From Polynucleobacter meluiroseus (GTDB taxonomy: Bacteria; Pseudomonadota; Gammaproteobacteria; Burkholderiales; Burkholderiaceae): a stretch of 11,739 bases of DNA. Of the stretch, positions 5,798 through 11,739 are shown piece after piece. Both the position numbers and the translations under genes were made by a program. Under the pieces are notes generated by a model, which was given only the letters and a program-made list of their open reading frames with translations, was not told the DNA's origin and ran no database searches. The stretch lies in NCBI GenBank assembly GCA_945867755.1, contig CAMBJN010000029.1:1-11739 (forward strand), given 5' to 3'. Within the stretch, counting starts at the first letter, position 1. Each line of letters opens with the position of its first letter.

Positions 5798-6535
5798 TTT
5801 AACTTGATAGTAAGCCCTACCAAGTAATTCTCTAATAGAAAATTCAAAATCTTTCATTGCTCTAGCGCTGGGTAAAAAATCCAGAATTGTCCTGTTGTTT
5901 GCTTCTATTTTGAAATCAACGGGATATGGTTGAACTTCCAAGCCTTGCTTTTCAAACAAACTTTTGGCGCGCGGCATATGAAACGCAGAAGTAACCAGGA
6001 TGATCCTATTTAATTTCTCTTTGGCTAGCAGCTCTCTTACGGCTTTTGCCTCATCTTCAGTATTTTGGACTTCTTTTGTGATTTGAATGAGTTGGCTGTT
6101 AATGCCAAATTTCTTGGCATAACTTGCTAGCACCTCACCTTCAGTACCATCATTTTTTTGCCAAGGAAGCTTGCCGCCAGTAAAAATGATGCGTTCTGAT
6201 TTATTGGCTTCGATTAATTCTAGGCCACCAAAAAATCGATCGGGGTCAGACCATTCATGAACAATGCCCTGATTTGAACTTATACTCGTTAACATGCCAC
6301 TTAAAACAACAATTGCATCAGCTTGATTAACATCCTCAATAGATTTTTTTATTTGATCTTTTTCTAAATGGTGCAGCATTTGATCGGAGATCATAGGGTT
6401 GCTGGTAACTAAAAATATTGCTGAAGCTATAAAAAATAAAACTCTCTTTTTAGAAATAATGCCCCAAATCAACAACATCAAAATGATGGTTGTGGGATAG
6501 AAGAAATAAGGAAGGATTTTGTTAAGATAAATCAT
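5789..6535 (-). CDS. ElyC/YdcF-like membrane protein (DUF218 domain)
   Basis: Inner-membrane protein of 248 residues. Two hydrophobic helices lie at about 8-26 and 30-45, then a soluble DUF218 domain. Visible family blocks are ADAIVVLSGM (about 73-82), RIIFTGGKLPW, the NTEDEA block, and ILVTSAFHMPRAKSLFEKQG; the end GRAYYQVKG resembles the end of ElyC. ElyC in E. coli affects peptidoglycan and the lipid carrier pool, so an envelope role is the best guess; the enzyme reaction of this family is not settled. It lies 24 bases downstream of phrB on the same strand, so the two may be co-transcribed. No good ribosome binding site is seen. Base composition is odd: sampled lines run about 25-45% GC against about 50% in hemL, suggesting later acquisition or relaxed constraint. 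YdcF or SanA are the alternative subfamilies. Confidence 0.85.
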   Translation of the reverse strand: MIYLNKILPYFFYPTTIILMLLIWGIISKKRVLFFIASAIFLVTSNPMISDQMLHHLEKDQIKKSIEDVNQADAIVVLSGMLTSISSNQGIVHEWSDPDRFFGGLELIEANKSERIIFTGGKLPWQKNDGTEGEVLASYAKKFGINSQLIQITKEVQNTEDEAKAVRELLAKEKLNRIILVTSAFHMPRAKSLFEKQGLEVQPYPVDFKIEANNRTILDFLPSARAMKDFEFSIRELLGRAYYQVKGL

Positions 6536-6559
6536 GTGGTAAGGATTATTAAAATAGAT

Positions 6560-8071
6560 TTATTGCTCAGAGATTTCTTTTTTAACCACCGCATACCTGA
6601 TCAAGGTGTTTTTTCTTGCCTCATCGTGTTGCACAATCGGTGGAGGGTAGTCTCTACCTAATCGCACACCAGCAAGATCTAGTTCAATGTCTCCTGCTAG
6701 CCATGGAGCATGGATTGCCTTCTTTGATAGTTTGGAAAGTTGCGGTAAATACTTTTTAATGAATTTACCCTCTGCATCAAATTTTTCGGATTGGGTGATT
6801 GGATTGAATATTCGGAAATAAGGTTGTGCATCACAACCGCTCGATGATGCCCATTGCCAACCTCCATTGTTGGCTGCAAAGTCAAAATCATTCAAGTGAT
6901 CGGCGAAGTATTGTTCACCCCAGCGCCAATCAATTCCTAAATCTTTAATCAAGAAGCAGGCCACGACCATGCGCAAGCGATTGTGCATATAACCACTTTG
7001 ATTGAGTTGATGCATTGCTGCATCCACAAGTGGATAGCCAGTTTTACCTTCACACCATGCTTTGAATAGTTTTTGTGCTTTGGCACCACTTTCCCAAACA
7101 ATCTTGTCGTAGTCTGGTTTGAATGATTCATGACCAGATGTGCCATGAGTCAATACCTGTTTCTTCAATGAAGGAGCTAAACGAGGATGATTACTTAAAA
7201 TCATGAAGTAAAAGTCACGCCAGATGAGTTCTGATAACCAAATCGTGGCTCCCATACTGCCAGTCAACATGCGATGATGCGCCTCGCGCACCAAGGCTCT
7301 GATAGAAATCGTGCCAAAGCGAGAGTGTACTGATAAGTAGCTAGGACCTTTCACTGCAGGGAAATCACGCGTAGCGTGATAGTGATCCATGCGGTCTAAA
7401 AATTCTTCAAAGAGCTGTGAAGCGCCGGACATGCCCGTGGGTAGATAAGATTCAATATCGCTTGCCTCAAAACCCATCGACTTTAATGATGGAAATGCCA
7501 AATCTAATGATTTTGGAATGACAGCAAATCGCCCGCCATCTAAATCTACTGCATGGGCATCTAGATCGGTTGCTTGTAACTTTCTGAGCCATGCATTTTT
7601 AAAGGGTGTGAACACTGAAAATACCCCACCTTGACCAGTGAGAACTTCTTTGTTTTCAAAAATCACTTGATCTTTGTAGCCATGAAATGCAATGTCCTTG
7701 GATTCAGGTGCAAGGGAAACGATGCGGTCACGCTCAATGGCTGCTGGTTCATAGTCTTTGTTGGTAAAAACAGCACCAACACCTAATTGAGCAGCTAGCT
7801 CAGGAATGATCTCAGTGGCTTTGCCGTGACGAACAATCAGGCCGCCGCCTTTGGTACGCAGTTCGGAGTCAATTTCTTGAAGAGATTGCCAAATAAAATC
7901 AATACGACGGTCTTTTTGAAGACCGCGTTCAAGTAAGTGATTCAGGATGTCTGTGTCAAAAACAAAAGCTACCCACACCTGCTGGCATGACTGAGTAGCC
8001 ATGCGCAGAGCGTGATGGTCGTGAATACGTAAATCACGTCGGAGCCAAACCAAGCCTTTTGAAGCAGTCAT
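6560..8071 (-). CDS. phrB: Class I deoxyribodipyrimidine (CPD) photolyase
   Basis: Flavoenzyme that uses blue light to split cyclobutane pyrimidine dimers in DNA. From the chosen start it has 503 residues (E. coli PhrB has 472). The N-terminal antenna-binding domain begins with LVWLRRDLRIHDHHAL. The C-terminal FAD domain shows IWRDFYFMIL, TGYPLVDAAMHQL, YMHNRLRMVVACF, DWRWGEQYFA, then NNGGWQWASSSGCDAQPYFR and IFNPITQSEKFD, nearly identical to known CPD photolyases, including the Asn before GGWQW that contacts the flavin. The ATG at 8071 is preferred because GGTGA precedes it at close spacing and gives the usual N-terminus; an ATG at 8122 would add 17 residues of no family likeness. It is divergent from yqgE and leads into the ElyC-like gene. 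A cryptochrome is unlikely given the lack of a C-terminal extension. Confidence 0.95.
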   Translation of the reverse strand: MTASKGLVWLRRDLRIHDHHALRMATQSCQQVWVAFVFDTDILNHLLERGLQKDRRIDFIWQSLQEIDSELRTKGGGLIVRHGKATEIIPELAAQLGVGAVFTNKDYEPAAIERDRIVSLAPESKDIAFHGYKDQVIFENKEVLTGQGGVFSVFTPFKNAWLRKLQATDLDAHAVDLDGGRFAVIPKSLDLAFPSLKSMGFEASDIESYLPTGMSGASQLFEEFLDRMDHYHATRDFPAVKGPSYLSVHSRFGTISIRALVREAHHRMLTGSMGATIWLSELIWRDFYFMILSNHPRLAPSLKKQVLTHGTSGHESFKPDYDKIVWESGAKAQKLFKAWCEGKTGYPLVDAAMHQLNQSGYMHNRLRMVVACFLIKDLGIDWRWGEQYFADHLNDFDFAANNGGWQWASSSGCDAQPYFRIFNPITQSEKFDAEGKFIKKYLPQLSKLSKKAIHAPWLAGDIELDLAGVRLGRDYPPPIVQHDEARKNTLIRYAVVKKEISEQ

Positions 8072-8199
8072 TTTGTCACCGTTGCCTTGTTTGTATAGAC
8101 CCTGAAGGTCCTTTAAAGTCATTTTTAAGCTCTTTTAGTCATTTTATAGATTTATTGACATATTAGTGTTGGTAGGCTTAATTCACTGGGGTAGTTCAT

Positions 8200-8227
8200 T
8201 TGAGATCTGAGCTTAATCAGATAAAAT
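8200..8227 (+). promoter_or_regulatory. Promoter of yqgE, probably giving a leaderless transcript, with an inverted repeat in the spacer
   Basis: TTGAGA (8200-8205) and TAAAAT (8222-8227) each differ by one base from consensus and are 16 bases apart. A start 7 bases after the -10 box falls on the ATG at 8234. No Shine-Dalgarno sequence is present before that ATG. The spacer holds the perfect inverted repeat ATCTGA-GCTTAA-TCAGAT (8205-8222), a possible operator. Confidence 0.5.
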
Positions 8228-8233
8228 CTACAT

Positions 8234-8836
8234 ATGACTCAAAAATCTGGTGATGTCAGTCACCTAGCCAATCAATTCTTAATCGCCATGCCTGGCATGG
8301 TGGATGAGAACTTTGCCGGTACAGTGGTGTACCTCTGTGATCACACTGCCAGCGGTGCGATGGGTTTGGTGATCAACCGTCCCACAGATGTTGATTTGGC
8401 GACAGTCTTTGATAAGGTTGATCTCAAGCTAGAAATCCAAACCAAAGCCCAGGAGCCTGTTTACTTTGGTGGCCCAGTGCAAACTGATCGTGGTTTTGTA
8501 TTGCATGAACCAAAGCAAGGTGAACACACCACGCATTACAACTCCTCTCTTCGCATACCGGGTGGCTTGGCCATGACCACGTCCAAAGATGTTTTAGAAG
8601 AAGTGGCTGCGGGTCATGGGCCTTCACGATTTTTAATGACTTTGGGTTATGCTGGCTGGAGTGCTGGTCAACTCGAAGATGAAATCGCACGCAATGGTTG
8701 GCTCAATGTGCCAGCGCCTACTGAAGAGATGGTGCACATCATTTTTGATACGCCTGATGAATACAAATATCAAAATGTTTTAGCGCTTTTGGGTATTGAG
8801 CAAAGCTTCTTATCAACCACTGCTGGGCATGCTTGA
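8234..8836 (+). CDS. yqgE: YqgE/AlgH family protein (UPF0301)
   Basis: Protein of 200 residues of the UPF0301 (DUF179) family, usually about 185-200 long. Key blocks: NQFLIAMPGMVDENFAGTVV near the start, YLCDHTASGAMGLVINRP, VYFGGPVQTDRGFVLH, GGLAMTTSKDVLE and LMTLGYAGWSAGQLEDEI. The family is nearly always next to yqgF/ruvX, as here, but its biochemical role is not established; in pseudomonads the member AlgH was linked to alginate regulation. It is probably cytoplasmic, with no signal peptide or membrane helix. The start gives the normal N-terminus, yet no ribosome binding site precedes it and the predicted -10 box is only 6 bases away, so translation from a leaderless message is likely. Its stop overlaps the start of ruvX. 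Confidence 0.95.
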   Translation: MTQKSGDVSHLANQFLIAMPGMVDENFAGTVVYLCDHTASGAMGLVINRPTDVDLATVFDKVDLKLEIQTKAQEPVYFGGPVQTDRGFVLHEPKQGEHTTHYNSSLRIPGGLAMTTSKDVLEEVAAGHGPSRFLMTLGYAGWSAGQLEDEIARNGWLNVPAPTEEMVHIIFDTPDEYKYQNVLALLGIEQSFLSTTAGHA

Positions 8837-9207
8837 TGTCACAAACGATCCTTGCTTTTGATTTTGGTGAAAAGCGCACTGGTGTGGCCGTGGGCAACAC
8901 CCTCACTAAAACAGCAGAACCACTAAAAATCATTCAAGAGAAAAACCAACAAGATAAATTTAAAGTAATTGAGGAACTCGTCCAAGAGTGGCAACCCCAA
9001 ATATTGGTGGTGGGCTTACCAACTCATCCGGATGGCGCAGAGCATGAAATGACTGAAAAAGCGAAGCGATTTGGCAATCAACTAAATGGTAGGTTTCAAA
9101 AGGAGGTGGTTTGGGTTGATGAGCGCTATACCTCTGTATCCGTAGATGGAGGTAATGATGCCCTGGCAGCTCAACTCATCTTACAGCAGTATTTAGATCA
9201 ACTATAA
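8836..9207 (+). CDS. ruvX: RuvX/YqgF RNase H-fold nuclease (pre-16S rRNA processing / putative Holliday junction resolvase)
   Basis: Cytoplasmic RNase H-fold protein of 123 residues. In E. coli YqgF takes part in maturation of the 16S rRNA 5' end; Holliday junction resolution was proposed from fold similarity. Visible features: ILAFDFGEKRTGVAVGN at 5-21 with the first acidic residue Asp9, ILVVGLPTHPDG, the DERYTS block at 95-100, and NDALAAQLILQQYLD, with Asp108 as a likely further active-site residue. The usual loop between the last two blocks is short. The ATG at 8836 shares its A with the yqgE stop (TGATG), so translation is probably coupled to yqgE; a TTG at 8833 would add one residue and is less likely. 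No separate ribosome binding site stands out. Length is at the short end of the family. Confidence 0.95.
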   Translation: MSQTILAFDFGEKRTGVAVGNTLTKTAEPLKIIQEKNQQDKFKVIEELVQEWQPQILVVGLPTHPDGAEHEMTEKAKRFGNQLNGRFQKEVVWVDERYTSVSVDGGNDALAAQLILQQYLDQL

Positions 9208-9303
9208 ACTGGCATGGCCAAAATAGAGCATCGGAGTAAGATACTCATATTAAAAATAATAAATAGCTTTAAAATATTAACAATCAATATTGAATGAAAG
9301 CTT

Positions 9304-9822
9304 ATGTCATCCATTCCTAACGCAGAAGATCTTTATCAAACTCTTTTAAATCAATTAAAAGAACAAAATAAAATAAATGCCAACTTTCAGTTGGCTGGTT
9401 TAGCTAGTGGAGGTGCTTGGGTGGCTGAGCGCTTGGCGAAAGATCTTGGCTTAGACCATCATGGTGTTATCAATGTGTCTTTTCATAGAGACGACTACTC
9501 AGAAAAAGGTGTTAAAGCATTAAACAGTGCTGAGGGCATGTCAACCAAACTACCTTTTAATGTCGAAGGTGCCCACATCATCTTGGTCGATGATGTCTTA
9601 GATACCGGTAGAACAGTCCGCGCTGCTTTGAATGAGTTATTCGATTATGGTCGTCCAGCCAAGGTTGATTTAGCCGTCTTGGCTGATCGGCATAGAAGAC
9701 AGTTGCCAGTCGATGCGACTTTTAAGGGGGCTAAAGTGAAGGTGGCTGATGACCAAATCCTGGTCTTAGAGCAGGCTGAAGATGGACGTTTTGGATTTAC
9801 AACCGAAGCTAAGCAAAGTTAG
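9304..9822 (+). CDS. pyrR: PyrR-type phosphoribosyltransferase (uracil phosphoribosyltransferase / pyrimidine regulator)
   Basis: Type I phosphoribosyltransferase of 172 residues. The PRPP-binding motif ILVDDVLDTGRTVRAAL lies at about 93-109, with the acidic pair Asp96-Asp97; downstream LAVLADRHRRQLPVDATFKG is characteristic of PyrR. In Gram-positive bacteria PyrR also binds pyr mRNA; in betaproteobacteria that activity is unproven. Here no hairpin and T tract is seen upstream of pyrR or between pyrR and pyrB, so a role in uracil salvage or an undefined control role is more likely. The start follows a 96-base gap after ruvX that is AT-rich and contains TAAAAT (9270-9275) and the palindrome CAATATTG (9285-9292), so pyrR may have its own promoter. 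The ribosome binding site is weak (GAAAG close to the ATG). Position just before pyrB is the usual Burkholderiales arrangement. Confidence 0.92.
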   Translation: MSSIPNAEDLYQTLLNQLKEQNKINANFQLAGLASGGAWVAERLAKDLGLDHHGVINVSFHRDDYSEKGVKALNSAEGMSTKLPFNVEGAHIILVDDVLDTGRTVRAALNELFDYGRPAKVDLAVLADRHRRQLPVDATFKGAKVKVADDQILVLEQAEDGRFGFTTEAKQS

Positions 9823-9845
9823 TTCACAAAGTTAATTTATAAGGT

Positions 9846-9899
9846 TAAAAAAGCAAATTAAAAGCCAAGCCTCTAAAACACTTTAAAACAGATTAAAAT
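9846..9899 (+). promoter_or_regulatory. Phased A-tract region upstream of pyrB
   Basis: TAAAA tracts begin at 9874, 9884 and 9894, exactly 10 bases apart (CTCTAAAACA, CTTTAAAACA, GATTAAAATA); further A tracts lie at 9846-9851 and 9860-9863. Tracts phased with the helix turn are expected to bend DNA. The last one, TAAAAT (9894-9899), could be a -10 box, though no good -35 box is in place. Confidence 0.45.
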
Positions 9900-9910
9900 A
9901 CCAATCAAAG

Positions 9911-10876
9911 ATGACCAAAACTCCAAGCCAACTTCAGCTCAATGACCAAGGTGAACTCACCCATCTATTGACCTTAGAAGGTTTGTCTAAAGAGCATATT
10001 CTTCATATCCTAGATACTGCCCAGCAGTTTGTGGCAGTCAGTGATTTAGACAGAGAAGTTAAAAAAGTGCCTTTATTAAGAGGCACTAATGTATTTAACC
10101 TCTTCTTTGAAAATTCCACCCGTACCAGAGCCACCTTTGAATTAGCTGCTAAACGCTTGTCAGCCGATGTGGTCAATTTAGACATACAAACATCATCGAC
10201 TGCCAAGGGTGAGACCCTGCTCGACACCATTGATAACTTGGTAGCGATGCAAGCGGATATTTTTGTGGTGAGACACAAAACCACGGGTGCCGCGGTTGAA
10301 GTGGCGCAACACTTGCCGCCACATGTTCATGTGATCAATGCGGGCGATGGCACCAATCAACACCCGACGCAAGGTTTACTCGATATGTACACCATGCGTA
10401 GTTACAAACAAGACTTCACCAAAATCAAGGTAGCCATCATTGGAGACATTGCTCACAGTCGGGTAGCCAAATCAAACATTCATGCACTGACCACCTTAGG
10501 TTGCAAAGAAATCCGCGCCATTGGCCCAGAGAGCCTTTTACCTAAAGATCTTAATATGATGGGTGTAAAAATCTTCAACAACATTGATGAGGGTTTAAAA
10601 GATGTTGATGTGGTCATGACCCTCAGAATCCAAAAAGAGCGCATGGAAGCAGGACAAGTCCCTGAGGGTGTTGCATTCTTTAAAGAATGGGGCTTAACCA
10701 AAGAAAGGCTGAAGCTAGCCAAAACCGATGCCATCGTCATGCACCCGGGACCTATGAATCGTGAAATAGAAATTGCCAGTGATGTGGCAGATGGCCCTCA
10801 ATCAGTGATCCTTAAACAAGTGACCTTTGGTATTGCGGTGCGCATGGCAGTGATGTCGATTGTGGCGGGGAATTAA
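9911..10876 (+). CDS. pyrB: Aspartate carbamoyltransferase catalytic subunit
   Basis: Cytoplasmic enzyme that joins carbamoyl phosphate and aspartate, the committed step of pyrimidine synthesis. It has 321 residues. Carbamoyl-phosphate-binding STRTR is at 69-73; the mobile loop SSTAKGE has Lys99; HPTQ is at 151-154; the aspartate-binding LRIQKERM begins at 238; HPGPMNR is at 278-284. All expected active-site residues are present, so the enzyme should be active. The N-terminus is about 17 residues longer than in E. coli PyrB, as in other betaproteobacterial forms that do not pair with PyrI; no pyrI is present. The ATG at 9911 has no clear ribosome binding site; the 88-base gap after pyrR has phased A tracts but no attenuator. 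In related genomes pyrC usually follows; here a minus-strand HTH-like gene does. Confidence 0.97.
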   Translation: MTKTPSQLQLNDQGELTHLLTLEGLSKEHILHILDTAQQFVAVSDLDREVKKVPLLRGTNVFNLFFENSTRTRATFELAAKRLSADVVNLDIQTSSTAKGETLLDTIDNLVAMQADIFVVRHKTTGAAVEVAQHLPPHVHVINAGDGTNQHPTQGLLDMYTMRSYKQDFTKIKVAIIGDIAHSRVAKSNIHALTTLGCKEIRAIGPESLLPKDLNMMGVKIFNNIDEGLKDVDVVMTLRIQKERMEAGQVPEGVAFFKEWGLTKERLKLAKTDAIVMHPGPMNREIEIASDVADGPQSVILKQVTFGIAVRMAVMSIVAGN

Positions 10877-10946
10877 GAGTAAAGGCTAAAAAGAGTTAGC
10901 AAAGGTAGAAATAAAGCAAAACAATAAAAAAAGAATTTTCATTGAA

Positions 10947-11312
10947 TCAGCAAGGATCTACTTTGATGATGCCAAATAGAAAATCAGAAGGCGTTAAAGA
11001 AATCTTCACTTCATAACCAATCATGGTGATGGCATATAGTAAACGCAAGAACTCAACATGCTTGTGATCGCCATTAAAAAATTGAATTGACTTCGTGGAA
11101 TTAAGGCCAAGACTGCCCATGTATGTGATGGGGTTTAGATTCTTGAGTTTGGCCTTTTCAATAAAAAATTGACAGGCACGATTCTTAGTGGTGATCATTG
11201 ATGCTGGCTTTGCATCCATTTCTAATTCAGTTACAAGAGCGGCATTTATGGCCGTTGCTTGCTCACTGTTAGTTCCCGATTGATGTGGAAAACACTTCAT
11301 GCGAATACTCAT
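10947..11312 (-). CDS. Small protein with a possible Xre/HigA-like helix-turn-helix
   Basis: Protein of 121 residues that I do not recognise with certainty. The middle and C-terminal part (about 44-106) has the rhythm of an Xre-like DNA-binding domain: a helix around RACQFFIEKAKLKNL, a turn at MGSLGLNSTKSIQFFNGDH, where a regulator would have its recognition helix and the G-x-H/K turn, then EFLRLLYAITMIGYEVKISL, like the last helix and strand of HigA/HTH_37 antitoxins. Several usual positions are degenerate, so DNA binding is a guess. Coding status is supported by a strong AAAGGGA ribosome binding site 8 bases before the ATG at 11312. No toxin-like partner lies on either side; the gene runs toward pyrB with 70 bases between. 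GC content in sampled lines is about 37%, lower than pyrB. It may be a recent arrival or a fast-evolving lineage gene. Confidence 0.6.
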   Translation of the reverse strand: MSIRMKCFPHQSGTNSEQATAINAALVTELEMDAKPASMITTKNRACQFFIEKAKLKNLNPITYMGSLGLNSTKSIQFFNGDHKHVEFLRLLYAITMIGYEVKISLTPSDFLFGIIKVDPC

Positions 11313-11319
11313 TGATAAA

Positions 11320-11328
11320 TCCCTTTCT
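11320..11328 (-). promoter_or_regulatory. Ribosome binding site of the HTH-like gene
   Basis: Read on the minus strand, AGAAAGGGA ends 7-8 bases before the ATG at 11312. It is the best Shine-Dalgarno match in the window and fixes the start. Confidence 0.65.
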
Positions 11329-11373
11329 TAAAGTTAAGTAGAAAAAATATCGAGTAAAGAGGATAGTCAGGTT

Positions 11374-11429
11374 TGTGGATAAGATAGGTCTGATTTTGTT
11401 GTAGGAAACAAACTACATGGGTGGATAAG
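11374..11429. repeat. Direct repeat GTGGATAAG x2, first copy a perfect DnaA box
   Basis: TGTGGATAA at 11374-11382 is the reverse complement of the consensus DnaA box TTATCCACA. A second copy, GGTGGATAA at 11420-11428, differs at one base. Including the next G, both share GTGGATAAG in the same orientation, 46 bases apart, 60 to 110 bases upstream of the HTH-like start. Confidence 0.6.
11395..11412. repeat. 18-base inverted repeat between the two DnaA-box-like copies
   Basis: TTTGTT-GTAGGA-AACAAA is a perfect 6-base inverted repeat with a 6-base centre. It lies between the two GTGGATAAG copies, so it could be an operator for the HTH-like protein. No experimental or comparative support is available. 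Confidence 0.45.
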
Positions 11430-11627
11430 CAATTAGTTAGCTTAGTGAATAGGTAATGCAAAAATAGCGCTTTAGAAAATCCAAAAAAGCATCAAAACCA
11501 TCTATCTGGCAGCTCACTTTGGGCACATTTCTTGAGCTGAGATTCAATTTGAAAAACAGAGGGTAGTCATTGAAGCTCGCATGGGTTTTTACAAAAAGAG
11601 CAATACACCCCCTGGACTTTTGTCCTA

Positions 11628-11671
11628 GTCATGAACTTTTTCAGAAAGCTCGCTGAATTTGTCATGAACTT
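11628..11671. repeat. 11-base direct repeat GTCATGAACTT at 33-base spacing
   Basis: Exact copies at 11628-11638 and 11661-11671. The period of 33 is both about three helix turns and 11 codons. Each copy contains the palindrome TCATGA. No gene can be assigned to either strand here. Confidence 0.6.
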
Positions 11672-11739
11672 CTGGGTGGTCTTTGGTATTGGCTGAAATC
11701 TCAATAGAAAAAAATAGTTAAAAATTACTGTTAAGACAT

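Larger units (their letters stand above)
11313..11739. other. Stretch of about 430 bases without a convincing gene
   Basis: Only short frames are found on both strands (34 codons or fewer from an ATG). Near the HTH-like gene it holds a DnaA-box-like direct repeat and an inverted repeat (11374-11429); near the right edge it holds an 11-base direct repeat (11628-11671). It is AT-rich, with no hairpin-plus-T-tract terminator. On the minus strand a frame open to the window edge ends at 11567, but its left-hand codons are AT-rich filler. It is most simply read as the regulatory region of the HTH-like gene plus decayed or non-coding DNA. Confidence 0.55.

Noticed and set aside
8072..8122. Longer phrB start at 8122
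   Set aside because: The extra 17 residues have no photolyase likeness, and GGTGA precedes the ATG at 8071. Not fully excluded, because AAGAG lies upstream of 8122.
8155..8183. TTGACA at 8155-8160 as the main yqgE promoter
   Set aside because: The -35 match is perfect, but at 16-18 bases downstream only TTAATT or CTTAAT is found, poorer than the TTGAGA/TAAAAT pair closer to the gene. It could still be a secondary promoter.
10885..10900. Inverted repeat GCTAA-AAAGAG-TTAGC after pyrB as a terminator
   Set aside because: The stem has only 5 pairs and no T tract follows on either strand.
11581..11628. Plus-strand 15-codon frame starting at the ATG at 11581
   Set aside because: It is too short, has no ribosome binding site and no recognisable sequence.
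11567..11739. Minus-strand frame open to the window edge with a C-x2-C-x3-C end (VYCSFCKNPCELQ)
   Set aside because: Upstream codons are AT-rich filler, codons include several rare ones, no ribosome binding site precedes either internal ATG, and it conflicts with another frame that looks more protein-like.
11313..11739. Replication origin at the DnaA-box-like repeats
   Set aside because: Only two boxes, no dnaA, dnaN or other origin-linked gene nearby, and no AT-rich 13-mer repeats; two boxes do not make an origin.

Overview
The window looks like a chromosomal housekeeping segment from a low-GC betaproteobacterium of the order Burkholderiales, most like Polynucleobacter or a close relative. 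This is inferred from protein flavour and gene order: proA followed by a HemJ/CopD-type membrane protein, and the run yqgE-ruvX-pyrR-pyrB next to a rubredoxin and hemL. No rRNA, tRNA, CRISPR array, insertion sequence or prophage was seen.

Layout. The left edge (1-618) is the C-terminal half of proA (proline synthesis). Next come a HemJ-type protoporphyrinogen oxidase candidate (706-1164), an RlmL-type 23S rRNA methyltransferase (1232-2668), a 56-residue rubredoxin (2749-2919) with its own terminator, and hemL (3005-4297). These five genes all run rightward. A minus-strand pair of small paralogous membrane proteins with DUF1640-like features follows (4280-4833); the second one overlaps the 3' end of hemL tail to tail. 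From a shared divergent region apaH runs rightward (4937-5770). It converges on a minus-strand pair, a class I photolyase (phrB) and an ElyC/YdcF-like membrane protein (5789-8071). Divergent from phrB is the rightward cluster yqgE-ruvX-pyrR-pyrB (8234-10876). The right end holds one small minus-strand HTH-like protein (10947-11312) and about 430 bases with no convincing gene.

How the genes work together. hemL and hemJ flank the heme pathway (first committed C5-pathway intermediates, and the penultimate oxidation). pyrR and pyrB belong to pyrimidine salvage/control and synthesis. yqgE and ruvX are translationally coupled (TGATG). apaH removes Ap4A, phrB repairs UV damage, and the ElyC-like protein probably acts in envelope metabolism. 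The other genes are neighbours rather than an evident pathway.

No clear new multi-gene system is visible. The least explained parts are the tandem small membrane-protein pair, the orphan HTH-like protein with a DnaA-box-like direct repeat upstream, the probably leaderless yqgE promoter carrying an inverted repeat in its spacer, and the non-coding right end with an 11-base repeat at 33-base spacing.
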